A stretch of 64,000 bases of DNA from Pectobacterium carotovorum (GTDB lineage: Bacteria > Pseudomonadota > Gammaproteobacteria > Enterobacterales > Enterobacteriaceae). The notes under the pieces are model-generated. The model ran no database searches. It had not been told where the DNA came from and saw only the letters and a program-made list of their open reading frames with translations. Where the stretch lies: the NCBI RefSeq assembly GCF_900129615.1, contig NZ_FQWI01000010.1:79720-143719 (forward strand), written 5' to 3'. Every line of letters starts with the position of its first letter. Within the stretch, counting starts at the first letter, position 1. The position numbers and the translations under genes are program-made. This document shows, piece by piece, positions 44,775-53,796 of this stretch.

Positions 44775-45620
44775 ATGTCTTCAGTCCACGCCATTAACCA
44801 ATCGTACTGGTTTTCGCCACGGTTACCGCATGTTGAAAGCCGTAGCACGCGCAATAGCAGCCACGCCTACAAAACACATAGCCACGCGCAATTCTCTATT
44901 GGGGCGATAGAACACGGCGAAACGCTTTGCCATTACCGCAACGAAACCCATCACTTACAGGTTGGCGACCTGATTTTCATCGATCCTCAACAGCCGCACA
45001 GCTGCAACCCACTTCCTGGAAAAACACGCAGTTATCACATGCTTTATCTGGATACCGAGTGGTGTCTCGATCAGATTGCGACGCACTGGGGTTATCAAGC
45101 GGATACCTTGCGTTGCAGCCGCGTTGTCCTACGCGATCCCGCACTGTTTATACGTTATCAGCACGTAGTGACCCTGCTGTATCGGGGAGAAATTGCGTCA
45201 GCAGATCATCACCTCAGAGCGATGCTGGAACCGATTTGGCGGCAATATTGCCTGCCTGCGCCGTCTTGTTTGCCAGCTTTACCCCATCATGCTTCGCAAA
45301 CCACGACGCGCCACGTACGCGAACGTCTGCTGAATAATTTGCAAGAATCACCCTCGCTGGAAACGCTGGCGGAGGAGCTGAACCTGCGACGTGAAACCAT
45401 CGTGCGACAATTTCGTCACGATACCGGCATCACACCGATGGCATTCCTGAATAATGCCCGCATTGAGTATGCCAAATCGCTGCTGAAACAGGGCACGCCG
45501 CTGGTTGATGCCAGCTATCAAAGCGGCTTCTGCGATCAAAGCCATTTCCACAAAACGTTTGTGCAATACACCGCCGCGACACCGGGTCAGTACGCGCGAT
45601 CAATATTTGACAATAAATAG
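44775..45620 (+). CDS. AraC-family regulator with cupin sensor domain
   Basis: 281 aa. N-terminal AraC-type cupin (HAQFSIGAIEHGETLCHYRNETHHLQVGDLIFIDPQQPHSCNP, around 37-79) and two C-terminal helix-turn-helices (LETLAEELNLRRETIVRQFRHDTG; VDASYQSGFCDQSHFHKTFVQYTAATPGQY). It reads into the LysE-type exporter 53 bp downstream, so the pair is likely a sensor-regulated amino-acid export module; similar AraC/LysE pairs occur in many gamma-proteobacteria. Effector unknown. Confidence 0.85.
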   Translation: MSSVHAINQSYWFSPRLPHVESRSTRNSSHAYKTHSHAQFSIGAIEHGETLCHYRNETHHLQVGDLIFIDPQQPHSCNPLPGKTRSYHMLYLDTEWCLDQIATHWGYQADTLRCSRVVLRDPALFIRYQHVVTLLYRGEIASADHHLRAMLEPIWRQYCLPAPSCLPALPHHASQTTTRHVRERLLNNLQESPSLETLAEELNLRRETIVRQFRHDTGITPMAFLNNARIEYAKSLLKQGTPLVDASYQSGFCDQSHFHKTFVQYTAATPGQYARSIFDNK

Positions 45621-45672
45621 CGGGACACCTTGTCTAGACTGACCTCGATTACTTATCGAGGTCAGAAATAGC

Positions 45673-46320
45673 ATGTTTATTAATACCCTTTTTTCCGCCG
45701 ATTCTCTCTTTCCCACCCACTTTCCTGCTCTGGCGCTGGCGCATTTTGTGGCGCTACTGAGCCCAGGCCCAGACTTCTTTCTGCTGACGGCCTATGCCAT
45801 TCGCTACCGGCTGCGCGGCAGTGCAGGAATTTGTCTGGGCATCGCGCTGGGCAATGGCATTTACATCCTGCTGGCAGCGATCGGCTGGGCAGGTATTCAG
45901 CATTCGCCCACGCTGTTTACCCTCATCGAATTAGCCGGGGCGACCTATCTGCTCTGGGTTGGCTATCAGTTAGTGAAAAGTCGTTCTGTGCTATCGCTAC
46001 AGGCGGAACAGCAGTCCGATCGTTGCCCAACGCTGCGTAAACAAATCCTGCTGGGGCTCGGCTCAGCGCTGTTAAACCCCAAAAATATGTTGTTCTACAT
46101 CAGCCTGATGACCAGTATTCTTGGGCAACATGTGACACCTACGCAGCAAGTCGTCAGCGGTAGCTGGATGTTTTCTGTCGTGCTGGTGTGGGATTTGCTG
46201 ATCGCCGCGCTGATCGCTCGTCCGTTGGTTCAACAGCATTTAACTCGCTGGCTTAACCCGATTGAGCGCGGAGCCGGCGTCATTCTGATGTTTTTCGGTC
46301 TGCTGTTGTTATTTCGATAA
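45673..46320 (+). CDS. LysE/RhtB-family amino-acid exporter
   Basis: 215 aa, six hydrophobic helices. LALAHFVALLSPGPDFFLLTAYAIRYRLRGSAGICLGIALGN carries the LysE/RhtB signature SPGPDF near the N-terminus; GLGSALLNPKNMLFYISLM is the second conserved element. Inner-membrane efflux of an amino acid or derivative; substrate unknown. An internal start is possible, but the first ATG at 45673 has AGGTCAG upstream. The last codons (LLFR, stop) are the first unit of a four-fold 15-bp tandem repeat. Confidence 0.85.
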   Translation: MFINTLFSADSLFPTHFPALALAHFVALLSPGPDFFLLTAYAIRYRLRGSAGICLGIALGNGIYILLAAIGWAGIQHSPTLFTLIELAGATYLLWVGYQLVKSRSVLSLQAEQQSDRCPTLRKQILLGLGSALLNPKNMLFYISLMTSILGQHVTPTQQVVSGSWMFSVVLVWDLLIAALIARPLVQQHLTRWLNPIERGAGVILMFFGLLLLFR

Positions 46321-46368
46321 TTGTTATTTTAGTAATTGTTATTTCGCTAATAGATATTTCGATAATGA
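46309..46368 (+). repeat. 15-bp tandem repeat x4 carrying the exporter stop codon
   Basis: Units TTATTTCGATAATTG, TTATTTTAGTAATTG, TTATTTCGCTAATAG and ATATTTCGATAATGA, in register. In the exporter frame each unit reads roughly Leu-Phe-Arg-stop, so the 3' end has been duplicated with its TAA. It is likely replication slippage. Confidence 0.8.
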
Positions 46369-46400
46369 AGGGCAGTTAAAAAGCGCGGAGTGTTTTGGCC

Positions 46401-46428
46401 TTGTTTCATGGGCGGAAGGCTTTATAAT
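46401..46428 (+). promoter_or_regulatory. Sigma-70 promoter before the small membrane ORF
   Basis: TTGTTT at 46401-46406, 16-bp spacer, TATAAT at 46423-46428, a perfect -10 hexamer. Transcription would start about 46435, just before the AAGGAT site of the 35-aa ORF. Confidence 0.7.
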
Positions 46429-46456
46429 TCGGAGCAGTTAACAAAAGGATAACCTG

Positions 46457-46564
46457 ATGACTCTTCAAAAAATCGGCATTATCGGTCTTTTTGCCCTGCT
46501 CGCCTTAGGCGGAATGTCTGGCATGATGCTGGTGGGCTACATTATTATCGAGCACGCGGGCTGA
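46457..46564 (+). CDS. 35-aa single-helix membrane peptide
   Basis: MTLQKIGIIGLFALLALGGM ... MMLVGYIIIEHAG: 35 aa with one hydrophobic helix from about residue 6 to 31, short polar N-terminus and a C-terminal EHAG. AAGGAT ribosome-binding site 6-7 bases before the ATG, plus the consensus -10 promoter above. The length is too short for most gene finders. It resembles the many small enterobacterial inner-membrane regulators in general form, but I cannot name a homologue. It is between the LysE-type gene and idi (convergent). Confidence 0.7.
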   Translation: MTLQKIGIIGLFALLALGGMSGMMLVGYIIIEHAG

Positions 46565-46665
46565 GGCTTTCGGCCCGCAGCACTATTACTACGGCACGAA
46601 TGCGCGAACGGTGCCGCATGGAAACGCGGCAATTAACGCAGTTGTTCACGCTAATGTGAAGGCGA

Positions 46666-47205
46666 CTAATGCGATTGCTCAGACTGAAACGTCTGCCAGT
46701 AATCAGGGATACGCGCGAAGGTCAGTTGGAACCAGGCCGTAAACTGGTCGGGCGTCGTCGCCATCCGCTGTGCAATGTCGTCTATCGACTGATATTCATA
46801 GCTCGACACTTCATCGGGATTCATCTGCGGAACGTCGTCCGTCACGCCAAAATACACATGCCCCAGTTCATGCTCAATCAGCCCGTTATCCAGCGGCAAA
46901 CGATAGGTCAGCGTAAACATCGGCGTCAGCGCACAGCGTAGCCCCATTTCTTCATACAAGCGGCGATGTGCTGCCTGCAACGTCTCTTCACCGGGCGCAG
47001 GATGGCTACAGCAGGTATTACTCCATAGACCGCCGCTGTGGTATTTCTCCTCTGCCCGCTGCTGCAATAACAACTGCTGGCGAGAGTTGAAGATATAGAC
47101 GGTAATCGCACGATGTAATGCTCCTTTTACATGCGCTTCCTGTTTTTCCATTACGCCCGTTGGCCTGTCATTTTCATCAACCAGTACCACTTCAGTCAAC
47201 GGCAT
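46666..47205 (-). CDS. idi: Isopentenyl-diphosphate isomerase, type 1
   Basis: 179 aa from ATG 47205 (GGAGAAAGGT upstream). Nudix-type IPP isomerase: ALHRAITVYIFNSRQQLLLQQRAEEKYHSGGLWSNTCCSHP with the catalytic Cys in NTCCSHP, metal-binding His, and HRRLYEEMG plus EHELGHVYFG holding the catalytic Glu. It interconverts IPP and DMAPP for isoprenoid synthesis, and is cytosolic. The upstream in-frame start (47238) has no Shine-Dalgarno site. Confidence 0.93.
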   Translation of the reverse strand: MPLTEVVLVDENDRPTGVMEKQEAHVKGALHRAITVYIFNSRQQLLLQQRAEEKYHSGGLWSNTCCSHPAPGEETLQAAHRRLYEEMGLRCALTPMFTLTYRLPLDNGLIEHELGHVYFGVTDDVPQMNPDEVSSYEYQSIDDIAQRMATTPDQFTAWFQLTFARIPDYWQTFQSEQSH

Positions 47206-47266
47206 ACCTTTCTCCTGCAATACCTGATTCTCCAACAATCACACTGTATTACGATCAGCACAATGC

Positions 47267-47297
47267 GTCTCGCCGCCGGAATTTTCGGCGGCGAGAC
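47267..47297. terminator. Long GC hairpin between idi and bglX
   Basis: GTCTCGCCGCCG-gaatttt-CGGCGGCGAGAC, a perfect 12-bp stem. It lies 9 bp beyond the bglX stop and 60 bp before the idi start. It has no U-tract; it may end bglX transcription or stabilise its 3' end. Confidence 0.55.
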
Positions 47298-47305
47298 AAA
47301 CGTCA

Positions 47306-49612
47306 TTATAGCAGGGTGAAGCTGTCGCTCTTCACACGCTGTGAATCCAGACCAATCATCACGTCGAATTTACCGGGTTCCACCACCTGCTGCATGCGGG
47401 CATTGTAGAACTTCAGGGCTTCCTGATCGAGCGTGAAGGTGACCGTACGGGATTCTCCCGGCTGTAACATCACTTTCTCAAAGCCACGCAGCTCTTTCAG
47501 CGGACGGCTGATGGAAGCCACCACATCGTGCACATACAGTTGTACGACCGTTTCCCCTGCGCGGCTGCCGGTGTTTTTCACCGTGACGCTGGCGTTGATC
47601 GTCCCATTACGCTTCATCGTCTGGCTGGACAAACGCACGTCTGACACGCTGAAGGTGGTGTAGCTCAGGCCGTAACCGAATGGATAGAGCGGACCATTAG
47701 CTTCATCGTAATAGTGAGACGTATATTTGCCTGGGTTTTCCGGCGTGTAAGGACGACCTGACGGCAGGTGATTGTAATAAATCGGGATCTGGCCGACGGA
47801 GCGTGGGAAGGACATCGGCAGTTTACCGGATGGGTTATAGTCGCCAAACAGCACATCGGCGATCGCATTGCCGCCTTCCGTGCCGCTGAACCAGGTTTCC
47901 AGTAGCGCATCGGCCTGCTGATCTTCACGCACCAGAGCCAGAGGACGTCCGTTCATCAGCACCAGAACCAGTGGTTTACCCGTAGCTTTCAGCGCGGCAA
48001 TCAGGTCGCGTTGACCTTGCGGCAGGTCGATGTTCGAACGGCTGGATGCTTCATGCGCCATCCCAGCAGCTTCACCGACGACGGCGACCACCACATCCGC
48101 CTTCTTCGCTGCGGCTACGGCTTCATCGATCATCACCTGCGGAGGACGTTTATCCACCTGAACCGCATCTTCATACTGATTCAGGAAATCGATAATGCCT
48201 TTGTGATTACTGACGTTGGCACCTTTGGCATAGAGAATGGTGGCTTTATCGCCGACGGCATTCTTCAGGCCCTGATAGACGGTAATCGTCTGTTTCGTGA
48301 CACCCGCGGCAGACCAGCTTCCCATCGTATCGCGCTGGCTGTCAGCCAATGGCCCCACAACGGCAATCGTGCCTTCTTTCTTCAACGGCAGCGTTTGCAG
48401 GCGGTTTTTCAACAGCACCAGACTCTTACGTGCCACATCGCGCGCATCCAGACGGTGTAAGCGACTTTCCGCGTTGGTATCTACCGGGTCTGAACCGACT
48501 GGCCCCAAATGACGATACGGATCTTCAAACAGCCCCATATCGTATTTCACGTTCAGCACCTGACGGCAGGCATCGTCAATCTCCTGCACGCTCACCGCCC
48601 CGCTTTTCACCAGCTCAGGCAGATAGCGCACGAAATACTCGTCGCTCATGCTCATGCCGATACCGGATTTAACTGCCAGACGCGACGCATCACGCGGATC
48701 GCTGGCCACGCCGTGCTTAATCAGCTCTTTAATCGCGCCGTGATCGGTAATGGTGATGCCTTTGAAATTCCACTGATCGCGCAGAACCTCTTTCAGCAAC
48801 CAGCTATTTGAGGTGGCTGGCGTACCGTTGATTGAGTTCAACGCGACCATCACGCCGCTGCTGCCAGCGTCAATCGCCGCTTTGTAAGGCGGCATATAGT
48901 CCTGGAACATGCGCTGAGGGCTCATGTCCACGGTGTTATAGTCGCGTCCGCCTTCCACCGCACCGTAGAGTGCATAGTGTTTTACGCTGGTCATCAGCGA
49001 GTGGCGTCCGGTTACGTCATCGCCCTGAAAGGATTTGACTACCACACCAGCAATTTTGCTGGTCAACCAGGTGTCTTCACCGAAGCCTTCTGAAACGCGG
49101 CCCCAGCGCGGATCGCGGGTGATATCCACCATCGGCGCCCAGGTCATGTTCAGACCGTCTTCCGTCGCCTCGTAGGCCGCTACGCGTGCGCTTTTCGCAA
49201 TCGCGTCCATATCCCAGCTAGAGGCCAACCCCAGTGCGATAGGAAAAATAGTCCGCTGGCCGTGTACCACATCGTAGGCAAAAAACAGTGGAATCTTCAG
49301 GCGGCTGAGCTGCATGACCTGATCTTGCATCGCGCGAATATCCGGGCGGGTCACCGTATTAAAAATCGCGCCAACCTGGCCGTTTCTGATCATTTCCCGA
49401 ATGGCTTCTTTCGGGTTATCCGTCCCGACGCTGATTAATCGGAGCTGACCGATTTTCTCTTCCAGCGTCATTTTCTTCAGCAGATCCGTGACAAACGCAT
49501 CACGCTGTTGATGTGAAGGCGATATTGATGCCGGCGCAGACGTCAACTCCTGCGCAAATGCCGGATTACAGGCAAGTCCAATTGCTATAGTCAGTGAAGT
49601 AAGCCATTTCAT
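47306..49612 (-). CDS. bglX: Periplasmic beta-glucosidase BglX (GH3)
   Basis: 768 aa with a signal peptide (MKWLTSLTIAIGLACNPAFA). Glycoside hydrolase family 3: N-terminal TIM barrel with catalytic nucleophile Asp in GITITDHGAIKEL, WAPMVDITRDPRWGRVSEGFGED, SVKHYALYG; then the alpha/beta sandwich and C-terminal fibronectin-III-like domain (GTINASVTVKNTGSRAGETVVQLY). It hydrolyses beta-glucosides/cello-oligosaccharides in the periplasm, relevant to plant cell-wall breakdown products. Close match to E. coli BglX (765 aa). Confidence 0.95.
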   Translation of the reverse strand: MKWLTSLTIAIGLACNPAFAQELTSAPASISPSHQQRDAFVTDLLKKMTLEEKIGQLRLISVGTDNPKEAIREMIRNGQVGAIFNTVTRPDIRAMQDQVMQLSRLKIPLFFAYDVVHGQRTIFPIALGLASSWDMDAIAKSARVAAYEATEDGLNMTWAPMVDITRDPRWGRVSEGFGEDTWLTSKIAGVVVKSFQGDDVTGRHSLMTSVKHYALYGAVEGGRDYNTVDMSPQRMFQDYMPPYKAAIDAGSSGVMVALNSINGTPATSNSWLLKEVLRDQWNFKGITITDHGAIKELIKHGVASDPRDASRLAVKSGIGMSMSDEYFVRYLPELVKSGAVSVQEIDDACRQVLNVKYDMGLFEDPYRHLGPVGSDPVDTNAESRLHRLDARDVARKSLVLLKNRLQTLPLKKEGTIAVVGPLADSQRDTMGSWSAAGVTKQTITVYQGLKNAVGDKATILYAKGANVSNHKGIIDFLNQYEDAVQVDKRPPQVMIDEAVAAAKKADVVVAVVGEAAGMAHEASSRSNIDLPQGQRDLIAALKATGKPLVLVLMNGRPLALVREDQQADALLETWFSGTEGGNAIADVLFGDYNPSGKLPMSFPRSVGQIPIYYNHLPSGRPYTPENPGKYTSHYYDEANGPLYPFGYGLSYTTFSVSDVRLSSQTMKRNGTINASVTVKNTGSRAGETVVQLYVHDVVASISRPLKELRGFEKVMLQPGESRTVTFTLDQEALKFYNARMQQVVEPGKFDVMIGLDSQRVKSDSFTLL

Positions 49613-50005
49613 TCGTTATAAAGACCCAGTCAATCCAGGCGTCAGAGTCCAAACAGAGCGCTGAAGCACAAGACAGGTTGAAGATTCCGACGGTCACATC
49701 CCTTCTCTGACAAGGCGAAAAACACCTTCTCCTGCCTTAAGCGAATAAGGCTTCCCGATAGTGGTTGCCGCACCGACGCACTCAAATGCACAGCGCGTAA
49801 TATAGTGCATTTATTGAGGTTTCATTTAATAAAAACTGCAAGAATAATGCTAAACGATACGCATAATTCACATTCCCCACCTTCCGTTTGCATCATCATC
49901 CTGATAGCAATGCGCAAAACCGCTAGATAAGCCGCGGAGAGGAGGATGATTTCTCCCCCCTTTCGTGCTAATGCTAAGGCTTCGTTAACACAAGGAGCAT
50001 CAGAC
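49613..50005. other. bglX-GST divergent gap
   Basis: 393 bp. It holds the promoters of bglX (minus) and the GST gene (plus). AT-rich stretch 49800-49860. Some short ORFs exist on both strands, but none has a ribosome-binding site or known motif. No repeat or RNA gene recognised. Confidence 0.4.
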
Positions 50006-50692
50006 ATGTATCAGCTGTATATCGCCAATAAAAACTATTCGTCCTGGTCACTGCGTCCGTGGGTGCTGTTGAAAGCACTGTCGATTCCTTTCGAAGAGAA
50101 ACTGGTCGCCTTTGCACCGGGCATGTCACAGCCGGCATTTAAGGCCTTTTCACCGACAGCAAAAGTTCCCTGCCTGATCGATGGCGAGACCACCGTCTGG
50201 GATTCGTTGGCGATTACTGAATATCTGGCTGAACAACATCCCGGCGTCTGGCCTGCCGATGCCAAAACCCGCGCCTGGGCACGCTGTGCCGCTGCCGAAA
50301 TGCATTCCGGCTTTACCGCACTGCGTAACATCTGCTCCATGAGCTGCGGCGTGCGCGTTAAAATGAACGAAATATCACCAGCTCTCAGCAACGACATTAA
50401 CCGTATCTGCGAACTGTGGCAGGAAGGGCTGACGCGCTTTAGCGGACCGTTTCTGGCAGGGAAACAGTTTTCGGCCGTGGACGCCTTCTTTGCGCCGGTT
50501 GTTTTCCGTATCCAAACCTACCAGCTTCCCGTGTCACCGGAAGCTGCCGCCTACTGCGATTATCTGTTAGCACAGCCCGCCATGCAGCGTTGGCTAGAAG
50601 ATGCATTAGCAGAAACCTGGCGTGAAGCTGAGCATGATGATGAAGTGAAAAAAGCGGGTGAAGTGATAGAAGATTTTCGCGCTCGCGCCTAG
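50006..50692 (+). CDS. Glutathione S-transferase family protein
   Basis: 228 aa from ATG 50006 (AAGGAG 9 bases upstream). N-terminal thioredoxin-like domain MYQLYIANKNYSSWSLRPWVLLKALSIPFEEKLVAF with SSWSLR as the GSH-activating serine loop, the cis-proline in KVPCLIDGE and SLAITEYLAE; all-alpha C-terminal domain follows. Zeta-/maleylacetoacetate-type-like GST of enterobacteria; electrophile substrate unknown. It is cytosolic and convergent with pbpG, separated by a terminator. Confidence 0.88.
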   Translation: MYQLYIANKNYSSWSLRPWVLLKALSIPFEEKLVAFAPGMSQPAFKAFSPTAKVPCLIDGETTVWDSLAITEYLAEQHPGVWPADAKTRAWARCAAAEMHSGFTALRNICSMSCGVRVKMNEISPALSNDINRICELWQEGLTRFSGPFLAGKQFSAVDAFFAPVVFRIQTYQLPVSPEAAAYCDYLLAQPAMQRWLEDALAETWREAEHDDEVKKAGEVIEDFRARA

Positions 50693-50734
50693 CGCCATCG
50701 CGGGCGGTGGCCTGTTCGACCACCGTCAAAACGT

Positions 50735-50760
50735 CCCCTTCCCACAGCATTGGGAAGGGG
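50735..50760. terminator. Bidirectional terminator between GST and pbpG
   Basis: CCCCTTCCCA-cagcat-TGGGAAGGGG, 10-bp stem between convergent genes. The minus-strand continuation ACGTTTT supplies some Us. Confidence 0.7.
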
Positions 50761-50766
50761 TACTGA

Positions 50767-51714
50767 TTATTCAGTTTCGATACTCGCCATGCTCTGCGGT
50801 TGGCGCGAAGCCAGCGATTTTTGTTTCTTATAGCTCAACGCAGCGGCAGGCACCTCGCTGACCTTACCGGTTTCAATCCACTTACGCAGGCGGTTAGCAT
50901 CCGCAAAGTGCGTATATTTCCCGAAGGCATCCAACACCACCAGCGCAACAGGCCGCTGATTAATGACCGTACGCATCACCAGACAGTGTCCCGCCTGATT
51001 CGTGAAGCCGGTTTTAGTCAACTGAATGCTCCAGTCCGCTTTATAGACCAGATGGTTCGTGTTTCTGAACGGCTGGCTGTACGCCGGATGGGAGAATGTC
51101 GCCGTTTTCTCCTGCGTGGTACTAAGCTGGCCCAGCAGCGGATATTGCTTACTGGCAATCAAGAGCTTGGTGAGATCGCGGGCGGTCGAGACATTATTGA
51201 TGGACAACCCGGTCGGCTCTACATAACGCGTGTGGGCCATACCCAACGCACGGGCTTTAGCATTCATCGCACGAATAAACGCCTGATAGCCGCCCGGATA
51301 GTGGTGCGCCAAACTGGCCGCCGCGCGGTTTTCTGATGACATCAGCGCCAGTAGCAGCATGTCGCGGCGGCTGATCTCACTGTTCAGACGAACGCGCGAG
51401 TAAACCCCTTTCATTTCTTTCGTCTGGCTGATATCGACAGAGATGATTTCATCCAGCGGTTGATTGGCATCCAGCACCACCAGCGCCGTCATCAGTTTCG
51501 TCACCGAAGCAATCGGCACCACTACATCAGGGTTGCTGGAATAAAGGATGTGGTTATCACGCAGATCCACCACCATGGCGCTACCGGAAGCGATTTCCTG
51601 ATGCGCAGTGCCAGCGGAGTACGTCGGCGCTTTCGCCACAGCCTGAGGCAACATCACAGCATGGGTTGACAGCAACAACAGGCCAAAAAGAGAAAGCTTA
51701 AAATTTTTAGTCAT
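50767..51714 (-). CDS. pbpG: D-alanyl-D-alanine endopeptidase PbpG (PBP7)
   Basis: 315 aa with signal peptide ([27 protein letters not shown]). Penicillin-binding serine triad: SxxK in [11 protein letters not shown], SxN in [13 protein letters not shown], and KTG in [15 protein letters not shown]. It is a low-molecular-mass periplasmic D,D-endopeptidase that cuts peptidoglycan cross-links. Length matches E. coli PbpG (310-313 aa). Single gene, convergent with the GST. Confidence 0.93.
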   Translation of the reverse strand: MTKNFKLSLFGLLLLSTHAVMLPQAVAKAPTYSAGTAHQEIASGSAMVVDLRDNHILYSSNPDVVVPIASVTKLMTALVVLDANQPLDEIISVDISQTKEMKGVYSRVRLNSEISRRDMLLLALMSSENRAAASLAHHYPGGYQAFIRAMNAKARALGMAHTRYVEPTGLSINNVSTARDLTKLLIASKQYPLLGQLSTTQEKTATFSHPAYSQPFRNTNHLVYKADWSIQLTKTGFTNQAGHCLVMRTVINQRPVALVVLDAFGKYTHFADANRLRKWIETGKVSEVPAAALSYKKQKSLASRQPQSMASIETE

Positions 51715-51856
51715 TCTTCAATAACTTAAACAGTATTCTGTTAAATGAAAGGGATAGGCACCGGCATTATAATTTACCGCCCTTTCCCACGCACTCATGC
51801 AGCAGAAAAAGCTTTGTGACAAATTTTGACAAACGATTATAGCAACCTACTGTTTT

Positions 51857-52375
51857 TTATCGTGTTGCGCCAGAGATGGTCTTATTTTTGCGCATGTGGT
51901 TGAGCAAACGCAGGCTGACGCCGCTGAATATCCCCGCAGTAATCCCACTTGCCGCACCCGACAGCAGGCAGAATACGGGGTCATGCGCCACCGCGGGAAA
52001 CAGAGCCAACTGGACGGAAAAGTAGAAGTGAGAACTAAACGTCAGCAGCATCAAAACCAGCGGCCACCACGAACCAGTGCGTTGAAAATGGCGCGATTCC
52101 GGTAGGTAGGTTCCTGACGTCTTCCCCCACGCCCATCCGATGCCCAACCCAATGGTCAATGCCAGCAGAAATCCCCCCGCTGCCGCAAGCGGGAGTCGCA
52201 ACGTATGAAAAATGGCACTGATACCCCACACCATGAAAACCATCGGCACAACTAACATCCGTGCCAGCGATTGCTGTCGCGGCCGGCTGGCTTTTACGCC
52301 GACATAAATCAGATAACCCAAAACGATCCACACCCAATAAGGCGTGTGACGCAGAATAATCAGCAGGTTCTCCAC
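51857..52375 (-). CDS. DUF6622-type integral membrane protein
   Basis: 172 aa, GTG start at 52375 with AAGGAA upstream. Four to five hydrophobic segments (PYWVWIVLGYLIYVGVKAS; LVVPMVFMVWGISAIF; AAAGGFLLALTIGLGIGWAWG; PLVLMLLTFSSHFYFSV; LLSGAASGITAGIFSGVSLRLL). Pattern of the DUF6622 inner-membrane family; no catalytic motif and no function known. It lies 78 bp downstream of the FMN-binding protein gene on the same strand. Confidence 0.7.
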   Translation of the reverse strand: MENLLIILRHTPYWVWIVLGYLIYVGVKASRPRQQSLARMLVVPMVFMVWGISAIFHTLRLPLAAAGGFLLALTIGLGIGWAWGKTSGTYLPESRHFQRTGSWWPLVLMLLTFSSHFYFSVQLALFPAVAHDPVFCLLSGAASGITAGIFSGVSLRLLNHMRKNKTISGATR

Positions 52376-52453
52376 GGCTATGCCATTTCCTTTATCAATT
52401 AAGCCTTCATCAATGAAGCTTTCATAAACGGTGATAGTCCAAAAACTGTGCGA

Positions 52454-52813
52454 CTATGGCGTGATTTTGGCCTGTTCCAGCGCCTGTTTCACCGCGTTAA
52501 TCACCCCCTGACTCGATAACGTAGCCCCCGTTACCGCATCCACCTTGTTAATGTCCTGCTTCTCAATGAGTTCCGGCACAATTTGATCCGTCGCGCTCAG
52601 CATCATCGCTTCAGTATCGCCATGCTTCAGCACTTCAGCATTGGCAATCTTCCCGTCTTTAATGCTGACCGTGACCTCAACTTCTGCCGCCTTCCCCTGC
52701 GCTTTACCGATGTAGGCACCGTCTTTATAGTGCACCACATCGGTACCATGAGCGGACAGAGAAAAAGCCATCACTAACGTGGCCAGCAACGCCGAAATAG
52801 ATTTTTTCATCAT
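52454..52813 (-). CDS. Periplasmic FMN-binding domain protein
   Basis: 119 aa with a signal peptide (MMKKSISALLATLVMAFSLSAHG). The mature part has the FMN-binding fold seen in RnfG/NqrC and PceA-type proteins, with AVTGATLSSQGVINAVKQAL, the SGAT/TGAT-like flavinylation motif where threonine would be linked to FMN by ApbE. A small single-domain version; probably a periplasmic electron carrier. Start uncertain between tandem ATGs at 52813/52810 after GGGGAA. Confidence 0.82.
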   Translation of the reverse strand: MMKKSISALLATLVMAFSLSAHGTDVVHYKDGAYIGKAQGKAAEVEVTVSIKDGKIANAEVLKHGDTEAMMLSATDQIVPELIEKQDINKVDAVTGATLSSQGVINAVKQALEQAKITP

Positions 52814-52870
52814 TTCCCCGTGTGTAAACCGAACAATAAAAACAACAATTCAATAACCAGAATAGAACAA

Positions 52871-53413
52871 TTAATTAAAACCTAATAATTGATAATAAGA
52901 TTTCGTTTCAATATTATCCAACGACAATTTAAGCCGTAGCGCACACTCTATACACCGATCCCTTAGTGCTTTCAACTGGGTTTCATCATCTGTCATCACC
53001 GATATTTCGACGAAATAACCCAGTGACTCAATATAATCGAGCGTAATATGGAAGGCGTTTAAAAAGTAGATGCTGCGGATTTTATGAATTTCAAAAAGGG
53101 GCCGATACCCCAAGGTCTGTAACATGCTGTCAGTTTTTTCAAAACCTTCAACGTTAACCGCTTCACAGCGATCGACGCCCGGCCCTTTCACAATCCAGAG
53201 CTTAATGCCTGATGGCTCCATGCGGCGCACCAGCATTTTGATATTTTGCTGTTGCAGGCGATTCTCTGCATCATCGTAATAAACATCATGTTCTTTATTT
53301 TCAAAGACGAAAGCCTCGGGATGAAGGCTAAAAAGTGTATTCCTGAAAACGGCTATATCGTCGATACGAAATTTAAGTTCAACTTCATATTTCCCTGTGA
53401 AATGTTCAACCAT
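52871..53413 (-). CDS. CYTH-domain protein, class IV adenylate cyclase-like (CyaB)
   Basis: 180 aa from ATG 53413 (GAGGGGAAAG upstream; in-frame GTG 53428 alternative). N-terminal YEVELKFR is the ExExK motif of the CYTH superfamily; further basic strands LVRRMEPSGIKLWIVKGPGVD and a final ETKSYYQLLGF complete the triphosphate tunnel. Enterobacterial CyaB/AC2-type enzymes make cAMP from ATP or hydrolyse triphosphates. Catalytic identity here is not provable. Small, cytosolic, single gene. Confidence 0.83.
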   Translation of the reverse strand: MVEHFTGKYEVELKFRIDDIAVFRNTLFSLHPEAFVFENKEHDVYYDDAENRLQQQNIKMLVRRMEPSGIKLWIVKGPGVDRCEAVNVEGFEKTDSMLQTLGYRPLFEIHKIRSIYFLNAFHITLDYIESLGYFVEISVMTDDETQLKALRDRCIECALRLKLSLDNIETKSYYQLLGFN

Positions 53414-53796
53414 GTTCTTTCCCCTCACTGGATTCCCTGAAATAAAATTGACTCTCCGCTATATAGAACAGCGTTTTATTATGCTGTCATACGGAAATTC
53501 AAGATAATAATGGTTCAGTCATCCGCAAAATAGATCATACAGGTAACATAATATGGCCTAATGGCCGTCCTCTCACCCTCCTTGATTAACACCTTACGTC
53601 CTGTCACATCCTGGTACCGCGATAATCGTGCCGCGTTATTACCTTACAACGTCAGATATCCCGATCGCAATTTCCTGGCAACGAATATCTGTTGACGAAT
53701 GCTATCGGCGATTTCCCAGAAAAAAATGCGGTCAGAATCCTTGCTGGACGCTGACCGCCGTTAATAGTAGCTGAGAAGGGAAAAACCGCTAGTTCT
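53414..53796. other. Gap between CYTH gene and mmu-linked gene
   Basis: 383 bp. I see no ORF, RNA gene or clear repeat. The 53720-53780 part has a weak GGTCAG...CTGACC inverted pair (AGGTCAG-like around 53731-53758) that might act as the terminator for the minus-strand mmu unit upstream of it. Confidence 0.35.

Noticed and set aside
49822..50007. 61-codon minus ORF upstream of the GST gene
   Set aside because: No ribosome-binding site, no motif, and overlaps the GST promoter and start.
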